From the IMG/VR virus record IMGVR_UViG_3300036820_000068, positions 1-23,322 of that record: a DNA stretch of 23,322 bases; one strand, written 5' to 3'. Position 1 is the first letter of the stretch; each line of letters starts with the position of its first letter. The notes beneath the pieces were generated by a model. It made no database searches and was not told the DNA's origin. It saw nothing but the letters and a program-made list of their open reading frames with translations. Below are positions 5,915-14,678 of the stretch, one piece after another. The translations under genes were made by a program, and so were the position numbers. The DNA comes from a virus.

Positions 5915-8320
5915 TCAGTACCCCAATCGGTTGCCCGCCACGGTGGCGCTTGTGCCAAGGACCCCCAACACGGGGTCGTTGAGCGTGAAATACGATTGCG
6001 TTTCGGCGACCGACAAGCCCCACGTGGTCGACCACTTGTCCGGGGCGAAGGTGTGCGCGATCGACTCAACTAATGAGTCCTGAGCAAAGGGCGTGGCGGT
6101 CCCGTCGAGCGGTTGCCATTGCACGGTGATTCGGTCGAGCAACTTACGCCCCAACATTTGCGGGATGTTCGACGGGTTCGTGCCGGTCGAATCCACTTGC
6201 ATTTCCCGCACCCGGGCCAACGGTTTCGCGTAGTGCGTCACCAACCATTGCGACAAGGACAACGCTTCGGTGTCGGTCGTCTGCAACATGGACGCGTAGC
6301 CCTGCAACGAGCGGCGGCGGTACCACCGTTGACTATCCACGTTCGGTGCGTCCTGCGTGTCGCCGGTCACGCCGATGGTCGCGTTGGCCACGGCACTTAC
6401 CGGTGCGTCATTCCAGAGGTCCAAGGCGTCATCGCCCGGAATCAGGGACCCGCTTACGTAGTGGAAGTGGGCGCCATTGTTGTCCGACGCGAAGATGCCT
6501 TGCGAGGTCATGGCGTTGGTGCTTTGTAGGACGTAGTGCCGGTTATAGAAGGTGAACAATCCCGACTCGTCCACGAAGAACAAACCTTGTTCGGTGTTCT
6601 CCACCGTTTGGATATAACTAAGGGCTTGCGTCGTGGCGAGAGTCGAGGTCGGCGCTTGCACGGCCGAGATACCTGTCGCGATGTTTTGCGACGATGACGG
6701 CACGCCCATCGCGGTGCACACGGCGGCGATGCGTTGACCGGACTGTTGTTGAATGAAGCCTGTTTTCGACAGAGCCGCGTGCACTGCAACTTGCGCCGCG
6801 GTCAGAACTGACGGCGTGATCGCCGTACCGGCGACGTTGAACGATTGCCCGGAAATAGACCCATCAATAAGGACCTCGTAATCGCCAGCACCCGGCGCGG
6901 TCGCCGCACCCGACGACAACGACACGCCGTCCACATAGAAGGCATACGCGCCCCCCGATGAAATACTTAGGGCGACATGGTGCGGCAACCCGTCATTGAG
7001 AACTTGGGACGTCGTGATCGTCCCGGCCCCCGCGACAACGACCTGTGCGACCTGTGCGGTCCCATTCCAAAAGAAGGTGACCGCATAAAGGTGCGCGCCG
7101 TTGAGGGTAAGGAAAGTCGGCCCCGTTGCTTGCGTCGTGGTTTCAACGACGGTTTCGACCGTCAAACCATTGGTTCCGACATATGCGAGGTTGCTGCTCA
7201 GATTCGCCGTGGTGATGGACGCGCATGTGGAGTTATCGCCAAACAGAAGGCCCGCCTGTCCGAAAATCGGGTAACCCATTGCGCCGGTCGCGAACATGGG
7301 ATCGTTGCCCACGGAATCGGCCGCTTGCGTTGACCCGACCGGATCGCCGAAGCCCCAATAGGCCGCCGCACCATCCGCCAACACCTGCGCCAAGTACCCC
7401 GACGTCGTCAGGTACGCCAACGCCAATAGGTTCATCCCGTCCGTGCACGTGATCACTTGGTCCGACGCCACCGAGCCGTACGCGGGCACCCATGAGTCGA
7501 TGTACCCGTAATAAACGGGGTATTGCGTCGCGCTCCACGTGGCGACAACTCGCACCGGCCGGGCCGGGACAAGACCCCGACCTCCGGGCGCCCACCCTGG
7601 CGACACGTAGCCGTACCGGTCGGCCGTCGAAATCATGGCCCGGGTGATGTAATGGACTTCGTTGAGGACCACCGGCGTGGTGACCGTGGCCACGATGGCG
7701 GCGAACGCGGCGGTGCCCGGCGCTGTGGCCGTCAACGTCGCCTTGGTGTAGCCCGTCGTCAGGTCCGCGACCGCCGTGCCAGTGGTGGTCGAAATGGACG
7801 CGCCCGCCGCCGTGTACCACGTCACCCCGACCGTGCACGACCTCGACGTCACGGCAGTCTTGAACGACGCCATGAACCCGTACGTGGTGCCCGCCGTCAC
7901 GGCGTAGCCCGAGGTCCCCGTCGCCGTTTGCGCCACCATCGACCCGGTGCCCGTTGCGGTCAGGGCTAAGGCGTTCAAACTGTCGAACCCTTGACTGGCC
8001 ACCACTGCGGCCGTGGCGCCCCCTGTGGCCGTCCACGTGCCCGGGGTGGCGCTTGGCGCCAAGTCCACGAAGTAGGAGTCCACGCCCGACAGGAGGTTCA
8101 CATACGGCCCTGTCGTGTTGAACGTCGAGAAGCGACCGTCTTGGTTGGTGATCTTCAACGAACATGACCCGGCGACACACCGTTGCAGTTCGTGTTGTCG
8201 CCCGCGCTTGGTGGTACCCGACCGGACGAACCGTGTTATGTCGACCCAATCGGGCGTGTCGAACGGGTCGGTGAACGACACCGACACGGCATAGGCCGGA
8301 ACGTTGAGTCCTGCGGTCAC
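5915..8320 (-). CDS. Large tail (baseplate/receptor-binding) protein with CBM-like and LamG domains
   Basis: An 801-aa protein directly after the tape measure (GTG at 8320, adjacent to the TAG at 8323-8321). It seems to be a tail scaffold split by insertions. Residues 1-78 (FTDPFDTPDWVDITRFV, GSCSLKITNQDGRFSTFN) and about 250-305 (PARPVRVVATWSATQYPVYYGYIDSW) match parts of a known actinophage tail family in which they are normally close together. Between them, about 82-235 looks like a carbohydrate-binding jelly roll. Residues about 312-515 form a LamG/concanavalin-like domain (AYWGFGDPVGSTQAADSVGN, LTVETVVE, HHVALSIS and AFYVDGV). Residues 520-801 continue the tail protein. It is the best candidate for host-surface recognition. 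Confidence 0.8.
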   Translation of the reverse strand: MTAGLNVPAYAVSVSFTDPFDTPDWVDITRFVRSGTTKRGRQHELQRCVAGSCSLKITNQDGRFSTFNTTGPYVNLLSGVDSYFVDLAPSATPGTWTATGGATAAVVASQGFDSLNALALTATGTGSMVAQTATGTSGYAVTAGTTYGFMASFKTAVTSRSCTVGVTWYTAAGASISTTTGTAVADLTTGYTKATLTATAPGTAAFAAIVATVTTPVVLNEVHYITRAMISTADRYGYVSPGWAPGGRGLVPARPVRVVATWSATQYPVYYGYIDSWVPAYGSVASDQVITCTDGMNLLALAYLTTSGYLAQVLADGAAAYWGFGDPVGSTQAADSVGNDPMFATGAMGYPIFGQAGLLFGDNSTCASITTANLSSNLAYVGTNGLTVETVVETTTQATGPTFLTLNGAHLYAVTFFWNGTAQVAQVVVAGAGTITTSQVLNDGLPHHVALSISSGGAYAFYVDGVSLSSGAATAPGAGDYEVLIDGSISGQSFNVAGTAITPSVLTAAQVAVHAALSKTGFIQQQSGQRIAAVCTAMGVPSSSQNIATGISAVQAPTSTLATTQALSYIQTVENTEQGLFFVDESGLFTFYNRHYVLQSTNAMTSQGIFASDNNGAHFHYVSGSLIPGDDALDLWNDAPVSAVANATIGVTGDTQDAPNVDSQRWYRRRSLQGYASMLQTTDTEALSLSQWLVTHYAKPLARVREMQVDSTGTNPSNIPQMLGRKLLDRITVQWQPLDGTATPFAQDSLVESIAHTFAPDKWSTTWGLSVAETQSYFTLNDPVLGVLGTSATVAGNRLGY

Positions 8321-11300
8321 CTATTCCAACCCCAAGGTTCCGAAAGACCGCTTCGTCTGCAACATTTGGGTGAGCAACGCACCAGGGAACAACGCGCGGG
8401 CGACCTCCGTGGTGTCCATTTGCAAGATGATCGTGGACGACGCCTGCGCCGAGTTCGCCCCGGTAGTGGACGGTGCTGCGCCGGGGCCGTTCGCGGTGAA
8501 CGAACTGTTGACCGACGATGCCGCGGACAGGTTGGTCCCGGCGATGGTCGCGCTAAGTCCCGAGAGATACGGGGCGACGTTGGTGTTGAATCCTTCTTGA
8601 AGTCCTTGGTGTAGTCCTTGCATGATCAGTCGTCCGTTTTCAAACAAGAGGACGGCATCGACGCTTGGCGGTCCCTTGTGCGACGTGATCCAACTACCAA
8701 TCCCCCCAATGAAGGACGTCACGTCGTTCCACGCCGCCTTCAACCCGTTCAACAGGCCGGTCAAAATGTCCTTGCCCGCCTGCAAAAGCCATGTCAACGC
8801 GTTGGAGAAGAACCCGGTCACCTTGCCGACCAAGAGCGCAAGCCACGCATAGGCGGTGTTCCATGCCGCCTCAATCCCGTTGAGTAGCCCGGTGATCACG
8901 TCGGACCCGGCTTGCAACAACAGCGTCCCGAGCGCGCCGATAGCGGCAAGGATTTTTCCGGGGATCGACACGACCCAACCGAGGAACGTTCCGAGCGCGG
9001 ACGTTGCCCCGGACAACAAGAGGTTGAATGCCGTGGTGATCCACGTGACAAGGTCGGACCCGAGGTTCACCAGTTGCGTAACGATCAGCGTGGGAATCTT
9101 CAACCACCACGCCAGATACGTGGACAACAAGGACGCGGCTTCGGACACCAGCCCGGACCATGCCGTGTCGATCCACCCGAGCAAGTCGGACCCGAAGTCG
9201 GCCAGGGCACCGACGAGCTTGCCCGGGATCGACTCAAAGAACGTCGTGACTTGGTCCCAATGCGTGACGACGTAGGGCACGATCAACGACAGGCCGCCGG
9301 TGAACGGAACCAAGATCAGTTCCGCGATAAGCGGCCCCCACTTTTCGAGAAAATGCACGACGTCATCGAACGCCGACTTCAACGGTTCGATCAGGTTGTC
9401 GTCAAGAAAGTGCCACGCATCTTCGGCGACCTTTTTTATGTCCTTCCAAACGGTTTTCCAGTGAGTCGCCAACTCGATGATGATGGGCACCAACAGGAGC
9501 AAACCGCCGGTCATGGCGTCGAGTCCGGCGCCACCTGTTTCCCCGGCCGCGAGTTCGGCGTCACCCATGCCTTCGACCGCTTCACCGCCGATCGTGCTTG
9601 CTTCGGCCATCATGTCGGCCATTTCGTTGGCCGCCGCGCCGGTCGCCATAAATGAACCCTCTAGGCCGCTTAGGCGTTCTTCTTCGGCCGCGAACGCGTC
9701 GGCCATTTCGTTGGCCGCGGACCCCACCGCCATTTCGGCCATGTCGAGTTCTCCGGCCGAGTCCGCCGTCACACCTTGGGACTCGGCCAACGACTCAGAC
9801 GCCGACGCGGCGCGGGCCATCGAGTCGGCCACTAGCCCGAGCTTTTCGCCAAGCACACCAAGCGCGTCGTTCAACTCTGCGGTCGACGCCTCGGTGTCGT
9901 CCTCGGCGCCCATCGCCTTGCGCAGTGAGTCGATCGGGCTGGCCAGCGATGCCCCGAACTTCGTCACGGCCCGGACGGCGTCGGCGCCGATCCCGACCAC
10001 GAACATGGCCACCGACGCGACCAGCGGGCCGCCGATCAGCACGCCCAACGCGATCAACACGGGCTTGCTTTTCATCACCCATTCGATGACTTCGGCGAAC
10101 GCCTTGCCGACGTCCTCTAGCTTGGGGATCAGGAACGACCCGAACTTGACCGCCTCGTCCTCGACCGTCGCCTTCAAAAGTTCTAGTTGGTGCGCCAGGG
10201 TTTGGCTTTGCTTCTCGGCCGCCGCCTGCGCGGCGTCGTGCTTGTCCACCGAGGCGGTCGCCTTGTCATAGGCCGCCGGACCCGCCTTGACGGTGTCGTA
10301 AAGCTGGGCCGCCGCCTTGGCGCCGAACACGTTGCCCAATGTGGCCAGCGCGTTCGCTTGGGTCATCCCGGCGATTTTCGTGTGCAGTTGGCCAATCACC
10401 GAACCGATGCCGACGAACTTGCCTTGCGCGTTCGTGACGGTGATGCCCGCTTCCTGCAACTTCAAGTTGGACGAAGTGATCGCGCTATCTGCGGTAGTAA
10501 ACGCCTTCCATGAGTCGGACTGCGCCGTCGTCATGTTCTTGGTTGCCGCGGTGAACACTGACGCCGCCGTGTTGCCCTTCTCGTACTCAGTGCCCAAGGC
10601 ATCGAGTGATGGCGGCAACGCCTTGTAGGCGGTCGTGAGATTCGTTTGCGCCTGTGCCGCCTTTTCGGTCGGGGTAAGAAGCGTGGTGAGCGCCGTACTC
10701 ACTGACCGGATGGCACGTGACCCGGTCTCACCGTGCCCGGCCAGATCGACCAATAGGGCACCCGCTTGGCCAAGCGGTGGGGTGGCCACACCGAGTTGTT
10801 GGTGCATCTTCGTGATGGCACCCGACAACGAATCGACCGAGTTACCCGACAGCCGCGCGGCTTGGAACAACTGGTCGGAGGCGGTGCCCGCCCCGGCCGC
10901 CTTGATCCCGTAGACCTGCATGACCCCGGCCAACGCGGACGTTGACGACCCCAAAGACGTACCCGAACCTTCGGCCAGATTCATGGCCGCGTTCATTACG
11001 GTCATGGCTTGGGTCGCATTGAGCGCGTGCCCTTGGGTGGCGCCAAGCTGCGCCGCCACCGAGGCATACGACGTGGCGATTGACTGTGCCGAATAGATCG
11101 TCGTTCCGGCCGTGCCCAAGAAGGCGTTGCCGATTTTCTGCGCGGCGGCCACGGTGATCCCGGCGTTGCCCGCAATCGAGGTCACCGAGCTTTGGAACTT
11201 GGTGGCCAGGTCGATCGACGCGGCCCCGAACGCGACAACGCCGACCGCCGCGGCGGCCAGCGTCACGCCTCCAATGGTCGACAGGGTGTCGCCGAAGGAC

Positions 11301-11548
11301 TTGCCTTTTACGTCGGCGTCCGAAACGCTCGACCCGATTTTGGAAAATGCGGCGGCGCCCGGGATGCCAAGGGCTTCCAACTTGGAACCGATCTTGTCGA
11401 AGATGTTGCCGACCTCGGTGCCCGCCCCACCAAGCCCGCCACTCATAGCGTCCGACGCGGCGTCGGTCGACGCGGCGGCGGCGTCCATTCCTGCAATGAG
11501 TCCGGCCGGGTCGGCCGTCAAAAGAACGGTCGCGGTGCGGGTACTCAC
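8321..11548 (-). CDS. Tail tape measure protein
   Basis: A 1075-aa protein, the longest in the window, sets tail length and takes part in DNA ejection. It is Ala-rich and largely helical, with hydrophobic segments near residues 92-112, 498-525, 678-692 and 740-762. It has the usual C-terminal tape-measure pattern of repeated amphipathic units (LLQAGSDVITGLLNGIEAAW and LLQAGKDILTGLLNGLKAAW, 60-odd residues apart), followed by SHKGPPSVDAVLLFENG and LIMQGLHQGLQEGF. The start is GTG 11548, overlapping the preceding TGA (GTGA). At the usual ~0.15 nm per residue the tail would be about 160 nm long, a siphovirus. No peptidase or transglycosylase motif was noticed. Confidence 0.93.
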   Translation of the reverse strand: MSTRTATVLLTADPAGLIAGMDAAAASTDAASDAMSGGLGGAGTEVGNIFDKIGSKLEALGIPGAAAFSKIGSSVSDADVKGKSFGDTLSTIGGVTLAAAAVGVVAFGAASIDLATKFQSSVTSIAGNAGITVAAAQKIGNAFLGTAGTTIYSAQSIATSYASVAAQLGATQGHALNATQAMTVMNAAMNLAEGSGTSLGSSTSALAGVMQVYGIKAAGAGTASDQLFQAARLSGNSVDSLSGAITKMHQQLGVATPPLGQAGALLVDLAGHGETGSRAIRSVSTALTTLLTPTEKAAQAQTNLTTAYKALPPSLDALGTEYEKGNTAASVFTAATKNMTTAQSDSWKAFTTADSAITSSNLKLQEAGITVTNAQGKFVGIGSVIGQLHTKIAGMTQANALATLGNVFGAKAAAQLYDTVKAGPAAYDKATASVDKHDAAQAAAEKQSQTLAHQLELLKATVEDEAVKFGSFLIPKLEDVGKAFAEVIEWVMKSKPVLIALGVLIGGPLVASVAMFVVGIGADAVRAVTKFGASLASPIDSLRKAMGAEDDTEASTAELNDALGVLGEKLGLVADSMARAASASESLAESQGVTADSAGELDMAEMAVGSAANEMADAFAAEEERLSGLEGSFMATGAAANEMADMMAEASTIGGEAVEGMGDAELAAGETGGAGLDAMTGGLLLLVPIIIELATHWKTVWKDIKKVAEDAWHFLDDNLIEPLKSAFDDVVHFLEKWGPLIAELILVPFTGGLSLIVPYVVTHWDQVTTFFESIPGKLVGALADFGSDLLGWIDTAWSGLVSEAASLLSTYLAWWLKIPTLIVTQLVNLGSDLVTWITTAFNLLLSGATSALGTFLGWVVSIPGKILAAIGALGTLLLQAGSDVITGLLNGIEAAWNTAYAWLALLVGKVTGFFSNALTWLLQAGKDILTGLLNGLKAAWNDVTSFIGGIGSWITSHKGPPSVDAVLLFENGRLIMQGLHQGLQEGFNTNVAPYLSGLSATIAGTNLSAASSVNSSFTANGPGAAPSTTGANSAQASSTIILQMDTTEVARALFPGALLTQMLQTKRSFGTLGLE

Positions 11549-11973
11549 CGGTACCCGATTTCGACCAACGAGTCGTCAATGATCAATGAGATTTGGTCCG
11601 CCAGTTCGGTCGCCTTGGCGTCGAGCGCCGGGGCCAGGTAGGCCGGGTGGGACCCCTTGGCCGTCCACGCGTCGAGGTTGCCGAAGATGGGATGGCGCAC
11701 GAACCCGGCCCCGTTGTTTTCGATTGGCGCGGCTGGCCGTCCACGTGCCACGACCTTGGCCGCGAACACGCCGGTCACCGAGGGACGAACGGAAATCTGT
11801 TTGGAGTACGACACGCGGTTCGACGCCTCGTCCGACACGATCTTGGCCGCCGCCTTCATGCGGAGTGACGCCGCCTTGGCCGCCACCGGTGACGCCGACT
11901 TCAAGTCGCGGGCGAGTTGCTTTAGGTCGTCAACGTTCACGTAAAACATGCCCGACGAGAGGGAGGTTTTCAC
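11545..11973 (-). CDS. HK97 gp10-like tail/neck protein
   Basis: A 142-aa protein. An N-terminal helical region (VDDLKQLARDLKSASPVAAKAA) is followed by a beta region (about 60-95) and the pattern VRHPIFGNLDAWTAKGSHPAYLAPALD, typical of the HK97 gp10-like family of tail completion/neck proteins (phage proteins that close the tail end or join head and tail). The GTG start at 11973 overlaps the previous stop (GTGA); an internal ATG at residue 9 lacks a Shine-Dalgarno. Its location between the tail assembly chaperones and the tape measure, and not upstream of the tail tube gene, is unusual for this family. Assignment is by motif, moderate certainty. Confidence 0.65.
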   Translation of the reverse strand: MKTSLSSGMFYVNVDDLKQLARDLKSASPVAAKAASLRMKAAAKIVSDEASNRVSYSKQISVRPSVTGVFAAKVVARGRPAAPIENNGAGFVRHPIFGNLDAWTAKGSHPAYLAPALDAKATELADQISLIIDDSLVEIGYR

Positions 11974-12182
11974 GATGATGACTCACCCCTTCGGCGCAAG
12001 CGTTCGCGCACACCGTGGACGGCGCGCAGTTCGTCCAACACGATCGCCGGGGCGTTGTCGATGGCGTCGAGACTCCACCCGGTGATGCTCACGATTTCGT
12101 AAAGCTCGACCGCCTCGTTCAACCAATCGGGCAACTCGTCGGCGCTACTGCCGCCCCGCAACGCCGTCGCTTCAAGGCGCAT
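11970..12182 (-). CDS. Second tail assembly chaperone-like gene
   Basis: A 70-aa protein starting at ATG 12182, which overlaps by one base the TAA of the upstream gene (TAATG). It contains DELPDWLNEAVELYEIVSIT and a basic C-terminus. Two overlapping genes between tail tube and tape measure normally encode tail assembly chaperones (lambda G/GT style). This frame is -1 relative to the upstream gene and stays open some 75 nt into it, so a frameshifted fusion is possible, but no canonical slippery heptamer is visible. Simple coupled re-initiation at TAATG is the other option. Confidence 0.65.
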   Translation of the reverse strand: MRLEATALRGGSSADELPDWLNEAVELYEIVSITGWSLDAIDNAPAIVLDELRAVHGVRERLRRRGESSS

Positions 12183-12736
12183 TAGGGCGTAGTAGGGCTT
12201 GCCTCGTCCTCCGTGGGTTCGGTGTTGACGAACACGTCGCCGACAAACGTGGAGCAATGTTCGACCAAGGCGTCCGCCGCGTCGGCCGGAAGCTCGTTCA
12301 ACGTGGCCAATGACACCCCGCCGGTGAACGACCAGTCAGCCACCAATGCCACGGTCAATGCTTCTTGCATCCGGTCCAACATTTCGATTTCAGCTTCGTT
12401 AGGCAAGTACATCGGTTCGGCGGGTTCGACCGCTCCCGTCCCCGCACAATCGGTACACGGTGTCCCGTCCTCGTCCGTGCCGATGCCTTCGCATGTCTGG
12501 CAAGGTTCCTTGGCCACGACCTCGTCGGACAAGGGAATGGCGCCGATGATCCCCGGGTTGGCGGCCGACGCCTCCTGTTCGGCCACCGCCGTCGACCATT
12601 CTTGAAGGTCGGACCGGTAGCGGTGAAGCGTCAGCATGGCCGCACGGATCGGCTTACGCGCCCCACGGGTCATCTTGCGCGGGTCACGAATGTCTGCCCA
12701 CTGGTCGCCGGGTAGGTCGAGTCGGTGGTCGGGCAT
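12182..12736 (-). CDS. Tail assembly chaperone with DnaJ-like Cys motif
   Basis: A 184-aa protein following the tail tube gene (TAATG overlap), in the place of a tail assembly chaperone that coats the tape measure during assembly. N-terminus MPDHRLDLPGDQWADIRDP and basic KMTRGARKPI fit chaperone-like proteins of actinophages. Unusual is CQTCEGIG (C79, C82) and CTDCAGTG (C94, C97): two CxxCxGxG motifs, like half of the DnaJ zinc finger, flanked by a C-terminal acidic helical domain (about 110-184, EIEMLDRMQEALTVALVADW). The Cys region should bind one zinc ion. The same double motif occurs in the prohead protease. Confidence 0.7.
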   Translation of the reverse strand: MPDHRLDLPGDQWADIRDPRKMTRGARKPIRAAMLTLHRYRSDLQEWSTAVAEQEASAANPGIIGAIPLSDEVVAKEPCQTCEGIGTDEDGTPCTDCAGTGAVEPAEPMYLPNEAEIEMLDRMQEALTVALVADWSFTGGVSLATLNELPADAADALVEHCSTFVGDVFVNTEPTEDEASPTTP

Positions 12737-13941
12737 TACACGTACACGCCGGTGGCGACGACGTTCTTCAACGTCACCTTGGCCGGGCTAAGCCCACCGC
12801 CCGCAGTGGTGGCGTCGGTCGTGTTGGCAATACCTTCGTAGTCGATTTCCTCCGTGACATACGACTTGCCCTGCATCCCGACCTTGGCTGTGTTGTAGTT
12901 GCACTTCGTCATTTGCACGTTCAACGCGGTGGCCGTGCCTCCGGTTCCCTGCGCCGACGAAATGACGATCGCCGGTTGGGTTTCGTTGAAGTAGTTGGCG
13001 AGTTGGGTGTCGTCCTCTTTGACGTAGGTGACCTTGCCCTTGGCCGTGAGAGGTCCGACGAACACCGAGTAAGGGTCTTGGATGCCCAACAGGGTGGGGA
13101 TTTCTTCGGATTCCTCACGCGTGAACGTAATGTCGAACGTCAGGCATTTCAGCGTGACCGCCCCAGCGATGGTCATGGCCCCGGTCCACGATGGCACGGT
13201 CGTCAGGGTCGAGAACGACACCGTTGGCGTCGTGACCACACCCGATGCGCGGCCCATAAACTTGGCCGTGTACATCATGAGCTTGGTGGGGTCGAGCGTC
13301 AGCGTCAGGTCGGTGAACTTGCCCCCGGCGAAAATGCGGGTGTTGTACCCGTCGAAGTTATAAAGGACATACGGCACCGGTTGGAACTGTGATGCCGCGG
13401 TGTTGAGGACACCGAAGGCGTGGGTGGCCGGTGTGCCCGCGGTGAAGTCCTCTGACCCGAACACGCCGCCCAACAGGTAGCCGACCGTGTCGGCGAACAC
13501 GGCGCCCGACAGGTCGAACGCCGAGGTCCGCATACCGGCCACGGCGCCCACGGTCTTGACGGCCGAGCCGCGGTAGGACTCGTCCAGAAGCTGCGCGTAG
13601 GTGTCGACCGGGTCGAACTTTTCCAAGGGAATGTACGCGGTCGGTCCAATCGACGCCGTCAGTTGGAAATACACGTACACGTTGGCCGGGTGTGCGTTGG
13701 CCGTGGCGCCGCACGCGATGGCGCCCGCCGTCAGGTTGCCCGAGCAGGCCACCGTTTCGGTGTTGACGCCGTCCACGATGATGGCCGAGTACGTGGCGCC
13801 CGTCGTCGTCAGTGTGCCCGTCGTGCCCACCGTGTTTTGCAGCGGCAACGACACCGCCGCCGTAGTAATGGCCGAGGTCAACATGGCGTTGACCCGGTCG
13901 GCCGCAAGCCCGACATAAGACTTGTAAGCGTGGATGGGCAT
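12736..13941 (-). CDS. Major tail tube protein
   Basis: A 401-aa beta-rich protein forming the tail tube, in the position and of the kind expected for a siphophage major tail protein. Typical pieces include IPLEKFDPVDTYAQLLDESY, AGTPATHAFGV, LYNFDGYNTRIFAGGKFTDL and TLTLDPTKLMMYTAKFMGR, then the late part SVFVGPLTAKGKVTYV and SYVTEEIDYEGIAN. Residues about 30-100 look like an added Thr-rich beta domain (LPLQNTVGTTGTLTTTGATY onwards) that could be exposed on the tube. ATG 13941 is preceded by GGAGG about 9 nt upstream. It ends in a TAATG overlap with the chaperone gene. Confidence 0.85.
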   Translation of the reverse strand: MPIHAYKSYVGLAADRVNAMLTSAITTAAVSLPLQNTVGTTGTLTTTGATYSAIIVDGVNTETVACSGNLTAGAIACGATANAHPANVYVYFQLTASIGPTAYIPLEKFDPVDTYAQLLDESYRGSAVKTVGAVAGMRTSAFDLSGAVFADTVGYLLGGVFGSEDFTAGTPATHAFGVLNTAASQFQPVPYVLYNFDGYNTRIFAGGKFTDLTLTLDPTKLMMYTAKFMGRASGVVTTPTVSFSTLTTVPSWTGAMTIAGAVTLKCLTFDITFTREESEEIPTLLGIQDPYSVFVGPLTAKGKVTYVKEDDTQLANYFNETQPAIVISSAQGTGGTATALNVQMTKCNYNTAKVGMQGKSYVTEEIDYEGIANTTDATTAGGGLSPAKVTLKNVVATGVYV

Positions 13942-13944
13942 TGA

Positions 13945-14181
13945 TCAAGCCTCCGTGGTTGGCGCCGGGTCGGCGGGTGTGTCTGCGGGCGGTTCGGGTT
14001 CGGGTTCCGGCGGTGCGTGCGGTGGTGGCTGGGTGTTGAGCTTGGGCGCCGGGGCGTTGACGTCGGCGAAGAAGTTGCCGTCCGGGTTCTCGTCGGCGGT
14101 GATCGTTTCGCCGGGCGCCAACGTCACCCCGAGTGACGGGAAGTAACGGCCATACGGGTACGTCATTTCAAAGGTGGGCAT
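13945..14181 (-). CDS. Small Pro-rich protein before the tail tube gene
   Basis: A 78-aa protein starting at ATG 14181, with GGAGG just upstream. The first half (MPTFEMTYPYGRYFPSLGVT, LAPGETITADENPDG) resembles a short beta-type segment; the second half (about 43-78) is Pro/Glu-rich and probably disordered (PPEPEPEPPADTPADPAP). It sits between the neck protein and the tail tube gene. Small proteins here are common in actinophages. Function unknown; the disordered tail might tether or decorate. Confidence 0.65.
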   Translation of the reverse strand: MPTFEMTYPYGRYFPSLGVTLAPGETITADENPDGNFFADVNAPAPKLNTQPPPHAPPEPEPEPPADTPADPAPTTEA

Positions 14182-14192
14182 GTCGCCTCCGA

Positions 14193-14678
14193 CTAGTTGA
14201 GAACTTCGACGTGTATCGGGAAAGTGATTTCGACCATGAGTCCGGCCGGGTTCGTCGTCCATGTCGGACCTTGCGTCGTAGCCGCCGCCGGATAGGCCAC
14301 GTTCACCAACTCGCCCAACGATGGATCGAGGCGGACCGCGGCTTCGACGTAGGACAACAGTTGCCACGCCCGCAACGTCAAGGCGTTCGGCACGGTGAGC
14401 GCACCGGCGGTCGGGCCGTCACCGGTCCACGTCGACACGCCACAATCGACGTCGAAGTGTTCGCTAATCCAGTACCGGCCACCGCTCCCGATGAACGTTT
14501 CAGGTCCGGTCGTGCGACGAATGGCGCCGATGTTCACAATGTCCGGCGGCAGGTCCGGTCCGGGGTCACCGAGTGCCAAGAGGATTTGCCCACTCAACGG
14601 GTCCGTGTCCAACTGCGTTTGGATCGCCGTGGCCAGATAGGCAACGACGGACGGAACCAGGGAAACCGGAATGGTCAC
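14193..14678 (-). CDS. Neck/tail completion protein
   Basis: A 161-aa protein with helical N-terminus (SLVPSVVAYLATAIQTQL) and a beta region (RYWISEHFDVDCGVSTWTGD, LMVEITFPIHVEVLN). By size, place (after the head-tail connector, before the tail tube) and the repeating helix then sheet layout it matches head-tail joining or tail-terminator proteins. GTG 14678 overlaps the connector stop (GTGA). Identity within that group is uncertain. Confidence 0.6.
   Translation of the reverse strand: MTIPVSLVPSVVAYLATAIQTQLDTDPLSGQILLALGDPGPDLPPDIVNIGAIRRTTGPETFIGSGGRYWISEHFDVDCGVSTWTGDGPTAGALTVPNALTLRAWQLLSYVEAAVRLDPSLGELVNVAYPAAATTQGPTWTTNPAGLMVEITFPIHVEVLN

Noticed and set aside
10842-11579. 245-codon minus-strand frame overlapping the tape measure
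   Set aside because: Out of frame with the tape measure start, Arg/Gly rich shadow composition.
12182-12257. Canonical -1 slippery heptamer at the tail chaperone junction
   Set aside because: No X-XXY-YYZ sequence was found in the overlap; frameshifting left as an open question only.
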